From: Atopsyche davidsoni
Taxonomy: Eukaryota > Arthropoda > Insecta > Trichoptera > Hydrobiosidae
Assembly: GCA_022113835.1 (NCBI GenBank)
Contig: JAILWY010000027.1
Coordinates: forward strand, 7,504,501 to 7,568,500
DNA length: 64,000 bases
Direction: 5' to 3'
Positions within the stretch are counted from its first letter, which is position 1. Each line of letters opens with the position of its first letter. The notes under the pieces are model-generated. The model was not told where the DNA came from. It searched no databases and saw only the letters and a program-made list of their open reading frames with translations. Shown here piece by piece: positions 1-11,862 of this stretch. The translations under genes and the position numbers were made by a program.

Positions 1-559
1 TAATGATATTCATTTGATAACATGTCTGCATTTTTTGTCCCATTTGCGTAACGATTTGACAAAATTAACGATGTGAAAAAGACTTAGAAAATAATCGTCT
101 GACAGCTAAACACATTATAGTAAACTACAATTTCCTTTACATTATTTTCCGTATATATATATATATAAAAATAGTTTTATACAAACTAAACCGTATATGT
201 TTTTATAACATTTTTTAAATTGGTTGAATTTACACAGTGATTTTGCAAGATACGTAAAAAAGGAGTGCCACTTAAAAGAGGTCTGCGTTTTAATGTAAAA
301 CATATGATAATACATTATACAGTTTTATAAATAATAATGTTTGTTTCGAGAGAAGTTTGCAGAATAGCCACTGTAACCTCAGGATTAAAAGTTCAAAACT
401 TAAATAAGCACCCTGAAACTTTCAGGCTAATTAAATCAAAACATGGCACATGTTCATATTATTAAAATTAATTTCAAAAACTTTTCAAAAATTTAGAATA
501 ACAATTTCGGCAGCAAAAACTTCGCACCTTTCGGCCTACATGTATAAATTATCCGCTAC
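1..559. other. AT-rich non-coding stretch
   Basis: No gene is visible. There is a short TA run near 155-168 and scattered A/T homopolymers. The 97-aa open frame that begins at 450 is low in complexity, changes character when it enters the GC-rich island after 560, and has no recognisable domain. Confidence 0.7.
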
Positions 560-800
560 CCTCGAAAGCATTTTCATGTTCCGACAATGTCGAGGCGTCG
601 CTCCCGCCGCGGCTGCAGTCGGGAAGAGGAAAAGTTATTCGGGGAAACGAGGCGGTGGAAGACGCCGCAGGACTTCGGTTTCCCAGGGATCCTCCGAGGG
701 GAGGTTTGCAGGCTCTCGCGCAGGCAGGGGGGCGGAGAAGTAACCATGGGGGCTGCCGGCGTCTCTCCCCCGGCGGCCAAACTTCTCTCATTATTCAAAG
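560..800. other. GC-rich island
   Basis: A sharp rise in G+C with several CpGs inside AT-rich DNA. Open frames exist in three frames on both strands here, as expected when stop codons become rare in GC-rich DNA. None has a recognisable domain or flanking splice sites. The composition fits a regulatory or conserved non-coding element, but that is inference. Confidence 0.45.
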
Positions 801-3284
801 CGAGCAACGCTGAGTAATTTTGATATATTACAATTACGTAAGTATTGTAACTTATTATACAGTCGGTAGGCAGCGAATAGTAAGCTGCTTTTGGATGGGA
901 ATTTCTGGATTTATCGCTGTTTTTTTTACACTCTCCTTTTGCCAAGTTTTTCTTAGCACGAATTGTGTAATTATTGACTGCGAAATATTACCAAAAAAAG
1001 AATATTTATACTATATTTTCTATAAAAAAAACTCACTAAGATTATGAATATTAAAATCACACCGATTGTGACTTCTATGAAATGACTTTTATTTTAATAA
1101 ACTGCTTTTTTACTGTTAGTGAAAGTTTATACTTATAGCTTATGTGCATTGATCAATATACTGAGCGCCATATTTTAAATCCGAGTAAAAATTTCTATGA
1201 TGTTTTATAAACCACAATCTACCAAAAATAATTATCATAGTTGTTTATAATATTGCAAATTTCAACCTGTTTATTTTTGCAAATAATATTAATGACTATG
1301 CAACGTTGATAAATCTATAATTTAACTTATGTTATCGATTGAAAAAAATGACGTAATAAAATTATACTCAACAAAAATAAATCTAATTACACAATTTAGA
1401 CTTGTTAAACGTAAAATAATTAATATCCAGATAGAAAATATAAAGATTTATGAGTTTTTGCGAATATTAAGTAAACTAAAGAATATGCATCAGTATTTTT
1501 ATGCTAGAATGCATGAAAAATGTCATAAATCAATTTGTAGACATAATCAAACATTTAAAAAAACTTCATATTAGAATACTTGATAAAATAAACCGAGTTG
1601 TATTTAAAACAATTATATTTAAGTAACTTTTCATTAATCGTTGGAATTTAAAACCAAATGTTAATAAACAAATAGAAACCGTTGGCAAGGTACACTTGCG
1701 GTTCGAATGAAATATATTCTATTTGGAATAGTTTCTACCCGAAGAAGAATATCTTTGGAACATTTAGGCAACAGTGGAATTACTGCCTTAATGCTTTCAA
1801 GATTCCACTAATGAGTCCACAAAAATCTGCACCAACAGCTGTTAGCGTCTTTGAGAGGGTGGATTGTAACTAATGGTCAAGGGTAGGTACAAAAACTGAA
1901 TACAGATCTAAGTACTCTTATATTTTTGTGGAGATTATAAAAAAGATTACTGATTATAAAAAGAATATATCTTAATGATTGAGTGTAATCTTATGGAAAG
2001 TTAAACTAAAGTTTACATAAATTTAAGTGATTTTATATCTTTAGACATATATTTTTTTTTACAGCACTGGAATTTATATTTTTGTTAATTGTAACAACGT
2101 TTATTCATACGTTTGATTTAATTTAATTTTTTTCTTAAGAACGCAACTTAAAATACTAATAAAATTAACGTGATTGTCAGTATCAACCTAAGAATAGAAA
2201 TAAAAATATCTAAATATATTTTTAATGTTCTAGATTCTGAAACTAAGTGAGCAACGAGTAAATTATTTATTTATTTTATGTATAACTGGGCAAATTAATC
2301 GAACAGGGTCAAAAAGTACACTGATTCTTCGCAACCGTAAAATTCAACAATATTTAGGGCTAGTCACAAAATGTTAAGAGCTCTTGCGTTAAATTATAGT
2401 ATGATTTGACTTACCGAAATCTGCTCAGAAAATTGAAGACCAACCTATAAGTAACAAAAAAAACGTCAAAAATTATGTATGCTAAGGTATTATTTTTCTT
2501 GCTTTTAACTATTTTGCAAGTAAGTGCACAAATCATTTTTTTTAGTAGAACTCAACAAAAATTATACAAACTACTATTATTTTTTCGAGTAAAAAAGAGT
2601 TATGAATAGTAATATTTCATAATAATCCATAATTCACTAATTGAACGCTTATTTTTAATTTATTTTCTTAGTGACATAATTAATTAAAATAAGTACCATT
2701 AATAACATGAACGCAATTAAAGTAAATGAATATATTATTACCTTTATAAACTCGTTCTTATACTATCAGCAATATCGTCAGCAGTATCTTCATCAGAGAA
2801 ATCACTAACAACACTACCAAATTCATCACTTATAACTAAAATAAACACTATAGAAGACTTAAAATATAGAGTATTACACAATACGTCCACTCTTTGCGAA
2901 ATTATCACATTTATGATTCATAATCCGTTGTATTCCTTAAAAATCGCTTGCAACATAAAATAAGGTGCAGGTGTTCTTTAGTTGTTACATTTACTAAATC
3001 TAAGACAATCCAGTTTATTCTAGAAAAAATACTTGGATTCAATAAATGCTTCGACTACTACTAACAATGTATCTGAGTCAAAACTTATATATTGTATAAA
3101 CTTATGTATTCTTTAATTTTAATTAAAGTTTAAAACCATATGTCATCCAATATATTCAAAAGCTAACAAACTAAGATCCAAGCAGAATTAATATTCTTGA
3201 ATTTAATTTTGATTAAATATAAACTCGCTCATCATTCTTCATGCATTCAGAATTATTAAGAAGCCGTTCTGTAGATAAATATTT
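801..3284. other. AT-rich non-coding stretch
   Basis: No gene seen. A short inverted repeat, AGTGGAAT (1773-1780) with ATTCCACT (1802-1809), lies in a slightly GC-richer patch at about 1680-1890. The rest is A/T-rich DNA with no repeat family I recognise. Confidence 0.65.
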
Positions 3285-3490
3285 GGCCGGGATTCCCCCG
3301 AAAGATCGAGTCTATTTTACATTCACCCGCGGCATCGCTCATGGCTGTCAGATTTAATGACGTTATTTTGGATTCTGTTTGATCTGAAGTCCCCCGCATC
3401 TCATTATGCATTTTCGCTACAAATGCACTCTTTGGCAGGGGACTTGTTCTCGGATTAAAAATAGAAGCATTCGACTCAAAGCGAAGCAAG
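3285..3490. other. GC-richer island
   Basis: A moderately GC-rich patch with CpGs. It breaks the AT-rich background abruptly and is one of the spaced islands described in the findings. No coding or splice evidence. Confidence 0.4.
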
Positions 3491-4109
3491 ACACAGACTA
3501 CGTTAATGAATAGCTACAAAATTAATATTTTTTTGTCCTGTCATATTGAGGTATACTTTAACTTATCAATAGACTCCAATTCCGTATTATGAGATTGATT
3601 TTGTTATTGTTATGTAATTAACGTAATCTCAATGTTTTAAATTCGTATGTACTTAACACTCTTACTATCTGCATCTATGGTTTAAAATATTATCGTTCAT
3701 CGTAAATTAAATTTTAAGAATTTTTTCATAGTTACTCTACAAAGGTATATAGTTACTTTTTGAAAAAAAATGTGTTCATTATTGGGTGTTGTGCTGCGTA
3801 GAATTTTGAATCTTTCTGGGGCTTTCTTCAAATCTACTGACAATTAAAAACATTGTAAATCTAAGCACCAAAGTCATACTGTCAGAATCAAATATATATT
3901 TATGTATTATGTGAGTATTAACACGGGTAGATAAATATATTATAACACAAATTTAATTAATTTGAGTAATTTGAGAGGTATACAGGTACTTTATAATTTA
4001 ATTAAAATAGTAATGAATAAAAAACAAACCCATAAAAATATCTCAGCTGCCGGTATTTAGGGGTAAATATTTACACAAATTCCAACAATAAACAGAAACT
4101 TCAATTTAA

Positions 4110-4260
4110 ATTCCAGCCTTCGTCTTTTGCCTGGTCGGAACTTTTCTTGTTTATGCAAAGGAGAGCGATTTAATTCTTTCGGGATTATTCCTAATGATAT
4201 TCAGTGGCCCGCGCGGCTCGCTCCCCGGCCGGGGACAATGCGATAAGTCATTCCAGCGAT
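4110..4260. other. GC-rich island
   Basis: A GC-rich patch with several CpGs and a GC palindrome-like core around 4208-4235, followed at once by ATGCGATAA-type sequence. No coding potential. DNA on both sides (3491-4109 and 4261-4510) is featureless AT-rich sequence. Confidence 0.4.
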
Positions 4261-4510
4261 AATTATAAATATTTATGATTGCTCTATTATATCGATTCTG
4301 TGTTCTCGAGAAAATTTGTATGTACCGACAGATACATTAAAATTCACAAGAATTTATTTCAAAATACTATAAAATTAAGCATGACTTTAGTTTTCACAGA
4401 AAATTAGGTTTTATATATACATAAACGTTACGTGAGGCTTGAAACTGACTACTGATTACAAATCAAGGTTATTCAATAGATTTTTTACTTAAATCAATTG
4501 TGTTTTTTTT

Positions 4511-4536
4511 TTCATACTTTTCCTGAAAAGTATGAA
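4511..4536. repeat. Short palindromic hairpin
   Basis: TTCATACTTTTC is followed after two bases by its reverse complement, giving a near-perfect 26-bp palindrome. It is isolated, with no terminal repeats or target duplication seen. Confidence 0.6.
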
Positions 4537-6360
4537 ACACACGCGTATTTTCTTCTGGTGGCTTCAAACTGGTGCTTCCTTGCACGTTTAAGTATTCCTT
4601 TGATATATATCGCTTATTAAATAAATAAAAATAAAACCAATTTTATTATGCAAGATTCTTTCTTATTTAATACCTAAAATAACTATGAGTTTCATCTACT
4701 AATATACAAAATATTTTTTCCTTTAATATTTGTGCATGCAGAGAGTTATAATATCATATATACAATTAGTATTGAATACACTGCGTATAAACCCTTTTAA
4801 AATATTCAATAAAATACCTTGAGTGAATACGCTTACATATTTTATCATTCCCTCTTGAAAATATTATTTTACAATGTAAATTGAATTTGAGAGAACGACA
4901 TGCATTTTGTATTTTCAACAGCATAGCAAGCAGGCATGCAATACTTTTCTGCGTGCTTAGACTTAATGATTATAATTACTATTTGGTACCTTCTGATTGC
5001 TTGCGACCACATACCAAATCATGTATTGGTTTTTTTTTAAATCTGATTCATAACTACTTACAGATTATCATCTTCATAAAATCTTTAGTAATTTCATTGA
5101 CTAACTGTCTTTTGTTTGGAAAGTAAATTTTAAATTTGGCAAAGGATCTCATATAAATTTATTTTAATAAAAAAAGATTAAAAACTTTAAATTCAGGTCC
5201 TTAAAGTAGACATTTCAAATATAAATTTATGCGGTCATTTATCTACAAAACATGCTAATTTCTAGTTTTATTATAATTAAGTAGTTTTATCATTAAGTAT
5301 TTCCACGTGTTAGAAGGTGATACGCCTACATAACTAGAAAAAAACACGTTTTATCTAAAAAATAAATAACATCAAAACCAGAATTAGTTCAATTTACATG
5401 GCCTTTTTTTTAAAAAACAAAAACCTAGCATTTATCTTTCATAGTTAAATAATAAATGTACAAGCTCGTAATTTCACTTAACAGCATTTAAACGCTCTTT
5501 TATTCGTTACATACTAGACAATATCTTTATCGTCAACAATAAATGACGAACATTTTATCAAATTAAAGTGAAGTTGCACTGACTCTATTATCAAAACTTG
5601 GTATCTATTTTTATTTTATTTTTAATATAATATAAGAAATTAATAACATTTTATTCAATATTATTAATACTCAGAAGCACGATTTAATTTGATGTAGGTA
5701 CCTGGCATTCGATGTCTTTAAATACTCACACAAATACAGTAAGTAATTTTACACTCAGCTATAACTATAACACCAATTGTAACAAATTATACTTCGGTAG
5801 ACAGCGAAAAAATAATAAACTGAAGCAATCCAGATTACTGGGTACAATATTGAAAAATATTCTAATAAATGTAACAAATATTTATTGTTGTCGATTTCGT
5901 GTTAGTATTGTTTTCATTTTTGCGGTGAATGGACGTACTTTTGCAGCTCCTAATTTTATTTTTATTTATTTGCATGATGCATAGATTATAAGTTATATAT
6001 TGTGTTGTGATGTATGTGAGTGTGCTACTACAAAGTGGGTGTGATTGCAGATATATTCAGGAAGCAAACTATGCAAAGGTATTTCATTGATCCAAACCCT
6101 ATGGTTACTTTATAATATCAGTGGTAAGACCATTGACTTCTGATAGAGAACTCATTGGTTCGATATTTGTTTGAGCGGTGAATCTCAAACTGATGCAAAT
6201 TTATCAACACGTTGTTAAGTGTCAATGAATATGACAGAATTGTATTTGTTGGTAAAAATGTTTTTGTTAAATTTTTTTTTTTTTCGTAACATATTGCATA
6301 TTTAAAGCAGAAATTGTGTTTTTTTTATGTTGTTAATATTAACCATTATAAAAATAATGT
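4537..6360. other. AT-rich non-coding stretch
   Basis: No gene or repeat family recognised. The open frames at 4881-5126 and 5712-5984 are AT-driven, lack domains and are not bounded by convincing splice sites. Confidence 0.65.
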
Positions 6361-6388
6361 GCTAATTTGAATTTTTCATTCTTTTCAG

Positions 6389-6438
6389 GTGAGTCATATC
6401 TATCTTCATTGTCTACCTCGAGAATGAATTGGATTTTG
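6389..6438 (+). other. Candidate microexon / recursive-splice (ratchet) site
   Basis: A strong 3' splice site (pyrimidine-rich tract ending TTCTTTTCAG, 6379-6388, with a CTAAT branch-like sequence about 25 bases upstream) is followed directly by GTGAGT (6389-6394). The CAG|GTGAGT junction therefore matches the recursive-splice consensus in which joining the exon regenerates a donor. A second good donor, GTGAGT, starts at 6439 and defines a 50-nt exon-like segment that is open in one frame. Ratchet sites with a downstream donor, and microexons that regenerate a 5' splice site, are known from long insect introns. Expression is not shown, so this is a structural call. Confidence 0.45.
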
Positions 6439-6799
6439 GTGAGTAGAATTTATTTTAAAACTGTAGTCAAATGATGCAAATTTCACTGTGTTTTTATTAT
6501 TTTTATTATTTGTCAAAATGACGTACTTGAATGAGATGTTCGTCATCTTTAGACTAGACTTGAAGTAAATATAAAATACATAGTTTTAAATAATTTAAAA
6601 ATGTCTCCAATGCCGTGGCCAAAACATTTATCATAACTTAGCACGATTTAACACCCAAAAAATATGTCAAGGTTTGCTTGTGTCATATTTTATGTAGGAA
6701 GCTTTTTACTTTACAGAATTAATAGTTTTCAGGAGTAAATATAATAAATAGGTCGTAAACCAAAAATTGAACCAAAGCATAACGTTTTGCATAGATTTT

Positions 6800-7060
6800 G
6801 TTCAGTAAATGGCTGCATCACCCGGGGTGAGTTTTTATGGCGTTGTTTCGCGGATTCCCCTGAGAGATGAAGGGGTGGAAGACGTGAGGCTGCCTCCATC
6901 GCCGTCTCCCGCGAGACGTCCCATCCGTGATGAATGTGTGTCAATTACCGACAACAAGTGCGCAGGGATGGCGGAGGCTGGTGAGGATGAGGGGGAGGGG
7001 TTGATGGATTGGTGGGCAGTCGTCAGCGCCCGCCGCGGGTTCGTGTCCCAGTTGGATTGT
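6800..7060. other. GC-rich island with TTTATGGC motif
   Basis: A GC-rich patch carrying TTTATGGC at 6834-6841. Near its left edge an acceptor-like TTTTGTTCAG (ending 6805) and a donor-like GGG|GTGAGT (GT at 6827) bracket 21 nt. That pair is much weaker than the one at 6389-6438. Open frames on both strands have no recognisable domain. Confidence 0.4.
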
Positions 7061-7985
7061 TTTATTTCAATGCATTTTTAAAGTTTTTTTATATACAGCT
7101 TCGTTACCACTGTGCTTTTAAAAAAATAATTAATTAAGTAGGTAAACATTTATATATTTTTTACACATCATGCACAGGTATTTCACTATTAGAAAATATG
7201 TTGAATAGTCATGTTCTCAGAGATTACGTTTCTAAGACGCGATAATCAAGTGTGGGTCATGGAAATATCAACAAATAAGCCTAATCAAAAGTTAGATGTG
7301 AATTTTAAATAATACTTTATAGTGACGTCATCGTAGCTATTTGCAATAAAGTAAATTATTCAGAAAACAACCGAATATCTTAGATTAATATGAATTGAAA
7401 TCATAACGATTTTCCTTTTATTCAAATAGAAATAATCTGAAACCTATTTTTAAATTACCTATTTACTTTAACATTTTTTCAAATAACTGTTTTCCCGAGC
7501 ACAGCACGCGATGGATATTTTTAGCCTATGTTACCAGCACGCCACTGAAAGCATATAAATGTTACAATTCTAAAGAATATAAAATGTCTTTGGCCAAAGA
7601 GTTTTTAAAAAAATTTCAAACATCTGTGGGAAGTAATAAAATATTAATAAAAAGTATCATTTAGATATTCAATGTATATACACATGTTTTTAAAATATAT
7701 ACTCTCGAAGTATCTTTTATCACGCTTAGTACAGTATAAGATGTTTTTACTTTAGAATCACTTCTTATTCTTATATCTTGAATTATTGGAATTCTAAAAT
7801 ATAAAAATGAAATATGTAAATGATTTCTTTGAATATATTTATTATTGACAAAATTATTTATGTGTTGTTGCTGCTTTTGAAAATAGTATAAATCCATTGA
7901 ACTTCGCCACCTAAAATGTTTATATTTTGTCTACGTGAGGCAAATCTCATCTTCTCCAGTATTTTAAACAGTTTTTTTTAGTGAA
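7061..7985. other. AT-rich non-coding stretch with one CRE-like site
   Basis: Contains one full TGACGTCA palindrome at 7323-7330, an ATF/CREB-type consensus. No gene or repeat family is otherwise visible. Confidence 0.5.
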
Positions 7986-7989
7986 TATT

Positions 7990-8245
7990 CATAAGCCAGA
8001 ATTGGAATAGGAAATACGCCGCACACTTATCGCAGACCTGCTCGGCAATGTTGGTAAGGCAGATAATATTTTTAACCTGTCTCGTAGCTAATAAAGATGC
8101 GAAGGACGCATGCGGGAAGAATTATAACCATTGATTGGGTTACCGAGGAATTCCGTGACATACCGAAGTGATCGAATTGATGAGGCGACGGCGAGCGCGG
8201 TGAAGATGTTATAAGCCTTTGATTGTAATCCATTCTTGTGCGGCG
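7990..8245. other. GC-richer island
   Basis: A GC-richer patch with CpGs and several GATAA/TTATC-like cores. A donor-like TTG|GTAAGG occurs near 8053, but no matching acceptor makes a credible exon. The following 8246-8949 is AT-rich with nothing recognised. Confidence 0.35.
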
Positions 8246-8949
8246 TCAGGCTTGTTGAAATAGTATTGAATATTCATTGATTTAATTTAAAATTGAAATG
8301 GCATACCAATAGCCTAAGAAACAGAAAAATAGATAACCAAATGATTTATTATTTTAGCGTATTCTTTAATACTAGTTTTTTTTACAGCTAGGTTTTCCCT
8401 AGTTTTTTTTTATTGAAATATAATGGTTCTAATTTTTTTCAACATTAATTGCGTACTTTCTATAAATTGTATTTTTAACATGAAATTATATATTTTGATT
8501 TTTTTTATAGATTTTCATATATTAAAGTAGTACATACATATCTGTGTACTGACACTATCTAAAATTACTTTATTCAGTTACTACAACTAATACATCTATC
8601 ATTTAGACATCTGCAAATGATTATTATTTTTTACTTACAATGAGCATTGACCCTGAGAAGAATGACATTATAATCATCTTTATTAATAGCATGCAGTGAG
8701 GTTAAAATCTACTCACTATTTTCTAATTTGTACTGCAAAGTAAATATAATTCAAGTAAAAGTTTGAAAATTTTCACTAAGAAAAGTGTTATATTAATGTA
8801 TATTTTAGGGAATGGTTTATAATGAAATAAATTTATTAAAATATATAATTTTACATCACATAAAAGTTTATTTTACTTTAAAACAATATCAACTAGAGAA
8901 ATCGTTAAATAATCATATGGCATGTTCATTTTTATTTTTGACAATTATT

Positions 8950-9054
8950 GAGTACTTGGTGGAATCCCATTTTAATATTTTCGATAAAATTCTCGAGTGA
9001 TTTTTCCACATGTTAATTTTTATTGGTGACTCAGTTTGATAATGCCAAGGTGAT
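8950..9054 (+). mobile_element. Degenerate copy of the foldback repeat at 51762-52005
   Basis: From GAGTACTTGG (8950) to GTGAC (about 9030) this aligns to the left part of the foldback element at 51784 onward with scattered substitutions. It then jumps to the start of the right arm (GTTTGATAATGCCAA). The intervening inverted part is missing, as expected from loss inside a hairpin. Two copies 43 kb apart show that this is a dispersed family rather than a local accident. It is non-coding; no target duplication was found. Confidence 0.7.
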
Positions 9055-9129
9055 AGTATTTTATTTAAAAAATAATTAAAATATCATAACGTTACTTAAA
9101 AAGTCTTGAAAATTATATAATGGCAGACT

Positions 9130-9375
9130 GATCACGTGGCGGCGGAGTCAATCGCCCCTTCCCGGTGTCGAGTCGAGGATCCGCGCGGGTAATTAAACCT
9201 CACCGGGGTCCCGCTTCCTCCGTGCCCATACCTGGCCTGGTCCTCCTCACCGGCCGCCCCTGCCCCCGGCTGTCCCCGCCGGCTCGGAGCCCCCGTCACT
9301 CGCGATTGATGACGTCGGCAGAGCAGGCGACTGCCTTACCGACTCCGCCACTCGTCAGATCGATAATTACTCATT
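9130..9375. other. GC-rich island
   Basis: A compact, CpG-containing GC-rich patch in AT-rich DNA. It carries a 70-aa open frame (9165-9377) with Pro/Arg/Ser bias, no domain and no flanking splice signals, so I read it as non-coding. A GATGACGTC half-CRE lies near 9308. Confidence 0.4.
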
Positions 9376-9436
9376 GACTTGACATGCACGAGATGGTTTA
9401 TTTACGCTCATAGCTAAATATCATTTACTAAATAAA

Positions 9437-9453
9437 TTTAAGAATATATATAT

Positions 9454-9486
<33 letters not shown>

Positions 9487-9493
9487 TCTTAAA
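9437..9493. repeat. TA-microsatellite palindrome
   Basis: TTTAAGAA, a TA tract with one register shift in the middle, then TTCTTAAA form a 57-bp self-complementary sequence. A second TA tract follows at about 9501-9519 and abuts the transposon. Such tracts are cruciform-prone and are likely hot spots for both insertion and assembly error. Confidence 0.85.
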
Positions 9494-9521
9494 TATTAAA
9501 TATATATATATATATATATTA

Positions 9522-9533
9522 GGGTGTCCCTTA
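9522..9533 (+). repeat. Left terminal inverted repeat of the transposon
   Basis: GGGTGTCCCTTA, a perfect inverted match to 11863-11874. It directly follows a TA microsatellite. Confidence 0.9.
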
Positions 9534-9959
9534 TATGACCAAAAAATTTTTTTTTTCAAATTTCGAAATGGGTACCCTCTACTTTTTTTAGTAATGCTAT
9601 AAGAGTCTTAAATATAAAATTTCATCTTTCTAGCATAATTGCAACTAGTGCCGACCGAGCTTCAAAGTTTAGTAAAAAACGTGTTTTGTCTTGATATTTC
9701 GGTCTGGTATAAAATCATTATAAATGCAATAAATTAAGTAAATAATAGTAAAAATTCAATTAGATGAACATTAATCTTTAATCAAAAACATAAAGTAATA
9801 ACAATCAGCCAGGGTAACTTTTTTTTAGAGTTGTTTTTTTACAGTCCGGATACAATTTTCTATGTTCCTGGACACAGCGCAGCAAGAACTGTTTTTGTTC
9901 TTCTTCAGCCGTGATAAGTCCGTTAAAATCTTGCATCATTTTAAATATATCACAAAAAG

Positions 9960-10640
9960 TCAATTTAACTTACTAAACAACCTTTGAGGCAGTTCTTCCT
10001 TTGACGGGTCATAGCGTTTGCTAAAATCTGAGGTTTTGTCCCGGTTGAAGTTGGCAATCATTTTCTTCTTAGTTTGGTTATCAACTTCATCATCAAACAG
10101 TGATAGAATAACTGTCTCTTCACATAAATACCACAAGTGATGGCTAAACTTGCTTATAGAAGCATTAGAAATTGTTGCGTCAACTTTTTCGTACTCTTTT
10201 AACATCTTCAAGAAGCGCAAATCTTGGTTAGGTGCTTTGATCGCCACTGTACATTCGAGCCAAGGTTTAACATACAACATCACGACAAATAAGCAAACAT
10301 CTTGTAGAGCCTTTTTGTCCTTCGCAGTTATTCTGCATTGTGACTGAAGTAAACACATTTTTAAAGAATAGATCGCTCTCGCCATCCAGCGTGCCTGATG
10401 CATGGCTTTGGGGGGGCTTAGTTTAAATTTTGCCTCTGAGTCTCCTCCCAAAAATATTACGCACAGTTCGACCAATTTGCGGTAGTCATCTCTTACATAA
10501 CCTTTGTCTAATTCTGCCTTATAAAATATTAAAAAAGCTTGAATGTCTGTCTCGGCAACACGTTGTTTTACGAAATTAAGAGATGGTTCAATGTTACTAG
10601 CGTCGATGTTTTTCCAATTTTCTCTGAACTTTTTAAACAT
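9960..10640 (-). pseudogene. Transposase relic, C-terminal 226-aa block
   Basis: The longest uninterrupted piece. It has an HQARWMARAIYSLK motif around residues 81-94, a hydrophobic segment around 114-126 and SHHLWYLCEETV around 165-176, whose Glu pair could supply the last catalytic acid. The Met start is probably internal to the original protein, because sense continues upstream (SSPDTP) to the stop at 10665-10667. It is the best part to use in a family search. No host function is suggested. Confidence 0.75.
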
Positions 10641-10667
10641 TGGAGTATCTGGGCTACTAGTAATTTA

Positions 10668-10964
10668 CTTAATTTTGCTTTCAAAGACAGCTTTTAGGAC
10701 CAATTCATAAACATGATGACGACAGACGAGCAGCAATTCTCTTCCTAAAGTTTCTCCAAAATAGCACAAGCTCCATTAATATGGCCAGTATTGGAAGCTG
10801 TTGTGTCGCAGCACATTATTTGTACTTTATCGTGAAGGTTCTAGTCAAAGAGAGCTGTTGAGACAGCCTTAGCTTGATGTTTTTCAGAAGAATGTTCTAG
10901 TTTTGGCACTGCAAGAAGCTGTTCCTTATCGTCAAACGAAGCAATAACTGGCAAGCGTTCTTCT
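10668..10964 (-). pseudogene. Transposase relic, DTTASNTG block
   Basis: Reads ERLPVIASFDDKEQLL, then an in-frame stop at 10841-10843, then VQIMCCDTTASNTG followed by NGACAILEKL. A frame change near 10745 leads to GRELLLVCRHHVYELV. The DT(T)xSNTG motif resembles the first catalytic Asp region of RNase H-fold transposases, and the C-x-HH-x-E string is also typical of a conserved core. Two lesions in about 100 codons rule out function. Confidence 0.7.
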
Positions 10965-11340
10965 TTAGAACTTCGTACATCCAACAAATAGTGTTCCATT
11001 CCAATGGACTGTGACTACGTCGGGTACATTGTTTTGGAAGTCAGATTTTAATGCTTCTGCCCTTGATTTTCTAGTTTCAGCAGCTAGTGATTCTCTTTGT
11101 CTTACAACCCTTTCCTCTTCTTCCATTCGTCGTTGTTTAGATCTATCTTCTTTTTCCGACAATTTTTTATCAGCACCACCTAAGCATCCTGGTCGATCTG
11201 GCTCTCTCTGTTTCATTAAAAATAATTTATCTTACTCTATTTTCATTCTCTCAAAAGCATCAGCATGTGCAATATCAAACAAATTATCAAGATCAATTTT
11301 GAAATTGTTCTCACGGCTCTTGAACGTAACCTGAGTTTTC
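10965..11340 (-). pseudogene. Transposase relic, charged linker block
   Basis: Continues from the N-terminal block in a shifted frame (FKIDLDNLFDIAHADAF), crosses an in-frame stop at 11232-11234 and goes on through RPGCLGGADKKLSEKE, a lysine/glutamate/arginine-rich stretch of coiled-coil type, to VHWNGTLF. A frame change near 10970 ends it. Retained sense across the lesions shows that it was once coding. Confidence 0.65.
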
Positions 11341-11625
11341 TTACAATTTTTTTTGCAACTCTCTCCAAACATGATATAAATCAACAAGTTTCTTCACGCA
11401 GTTAGGATATGCCCTTGTTGGAATTCTTGTTTTTTCCCAATATATGATGCACTCCCTAATCACAAGATTTGCACTTTCACTAACAATCAGTTTAACCTCA
11501 CGAATATTGTAAAATAGGACCGAGGGAATTTGTCGATTAGATGGTAATTTTGCACCATTTATTTGATATCTAGGCAAACCGATAAGGAAATAATTTTGTT
11601 TATCACTCCGTAATTCCACCGACAT
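11341..11625 (-). pseudogene. Transposase relic, N-terminal block
   Basis: A 94-aa frame starting MSVELRSDKQN with balanced composition and ending LQKKL at a stop just after an A-run. The sense continues in another frame immediately downstream (CKKTQVTFKSREN...), so the stop is caused by an indel in the homopolymer. The start Met is the first in frame and lies about 240 bases inside the right terminus, a plausible true start. Confidence 0.65.
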
Positions 11626-11862
11626 GTTAACGCACTAAACAATGGAGCACTACTAATCTCAAAAATCACGTATGAAATGACAAATAAAACATGCAGTTAC
11701 AAGTCACAGCGCAGTACTTACGCAACTTGTATGGACAAGTTAAAATCGCAAGTCGGCACGGGTTACCGTTTATAAATCGAACTAATATTTTTTTCTAGAC
11801 AATATAGGGTTATTACTAAACTTTTAAGAAGGTACGCGTAAAAAAATATTGAACTTGAATTT

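Larger units (their letters stand above)
9960..11625 (-). pseudogene. Decayed transposase gene (minus strand)
   Basis: Four coding-quality blocks lie in order on the minus strand between the transposon termini and together suggest one protein of roughly 500-550 residues. The reading frame is broken by at least three in-frame stops (complement of 11232-11234, 10841-10843, 10665-10667) and three frame changes (in an A-run near 11345-11355, near 10970, near 10745). Block order is an N-terminal segment, a charged Gly-rich segment, a segment with CCDTTASNTG, then a His/Trp-rich C-terminal segment. The Asp of DTTASNTG and the Glu pair after HHLWY are plausible catalytic acids of an RNase H-like nuclease. 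That role is inferred from motif style. Confidence 0.8.

Noticed and set aside
6806..6826. A 21-nt exon-like segment bounded by TTCAG and GTGAGT
   Set aside because: The acceptor has a poor pyrimidine tract and the donor lies in GC-rich sequence. Much weaker than 6389-6438.
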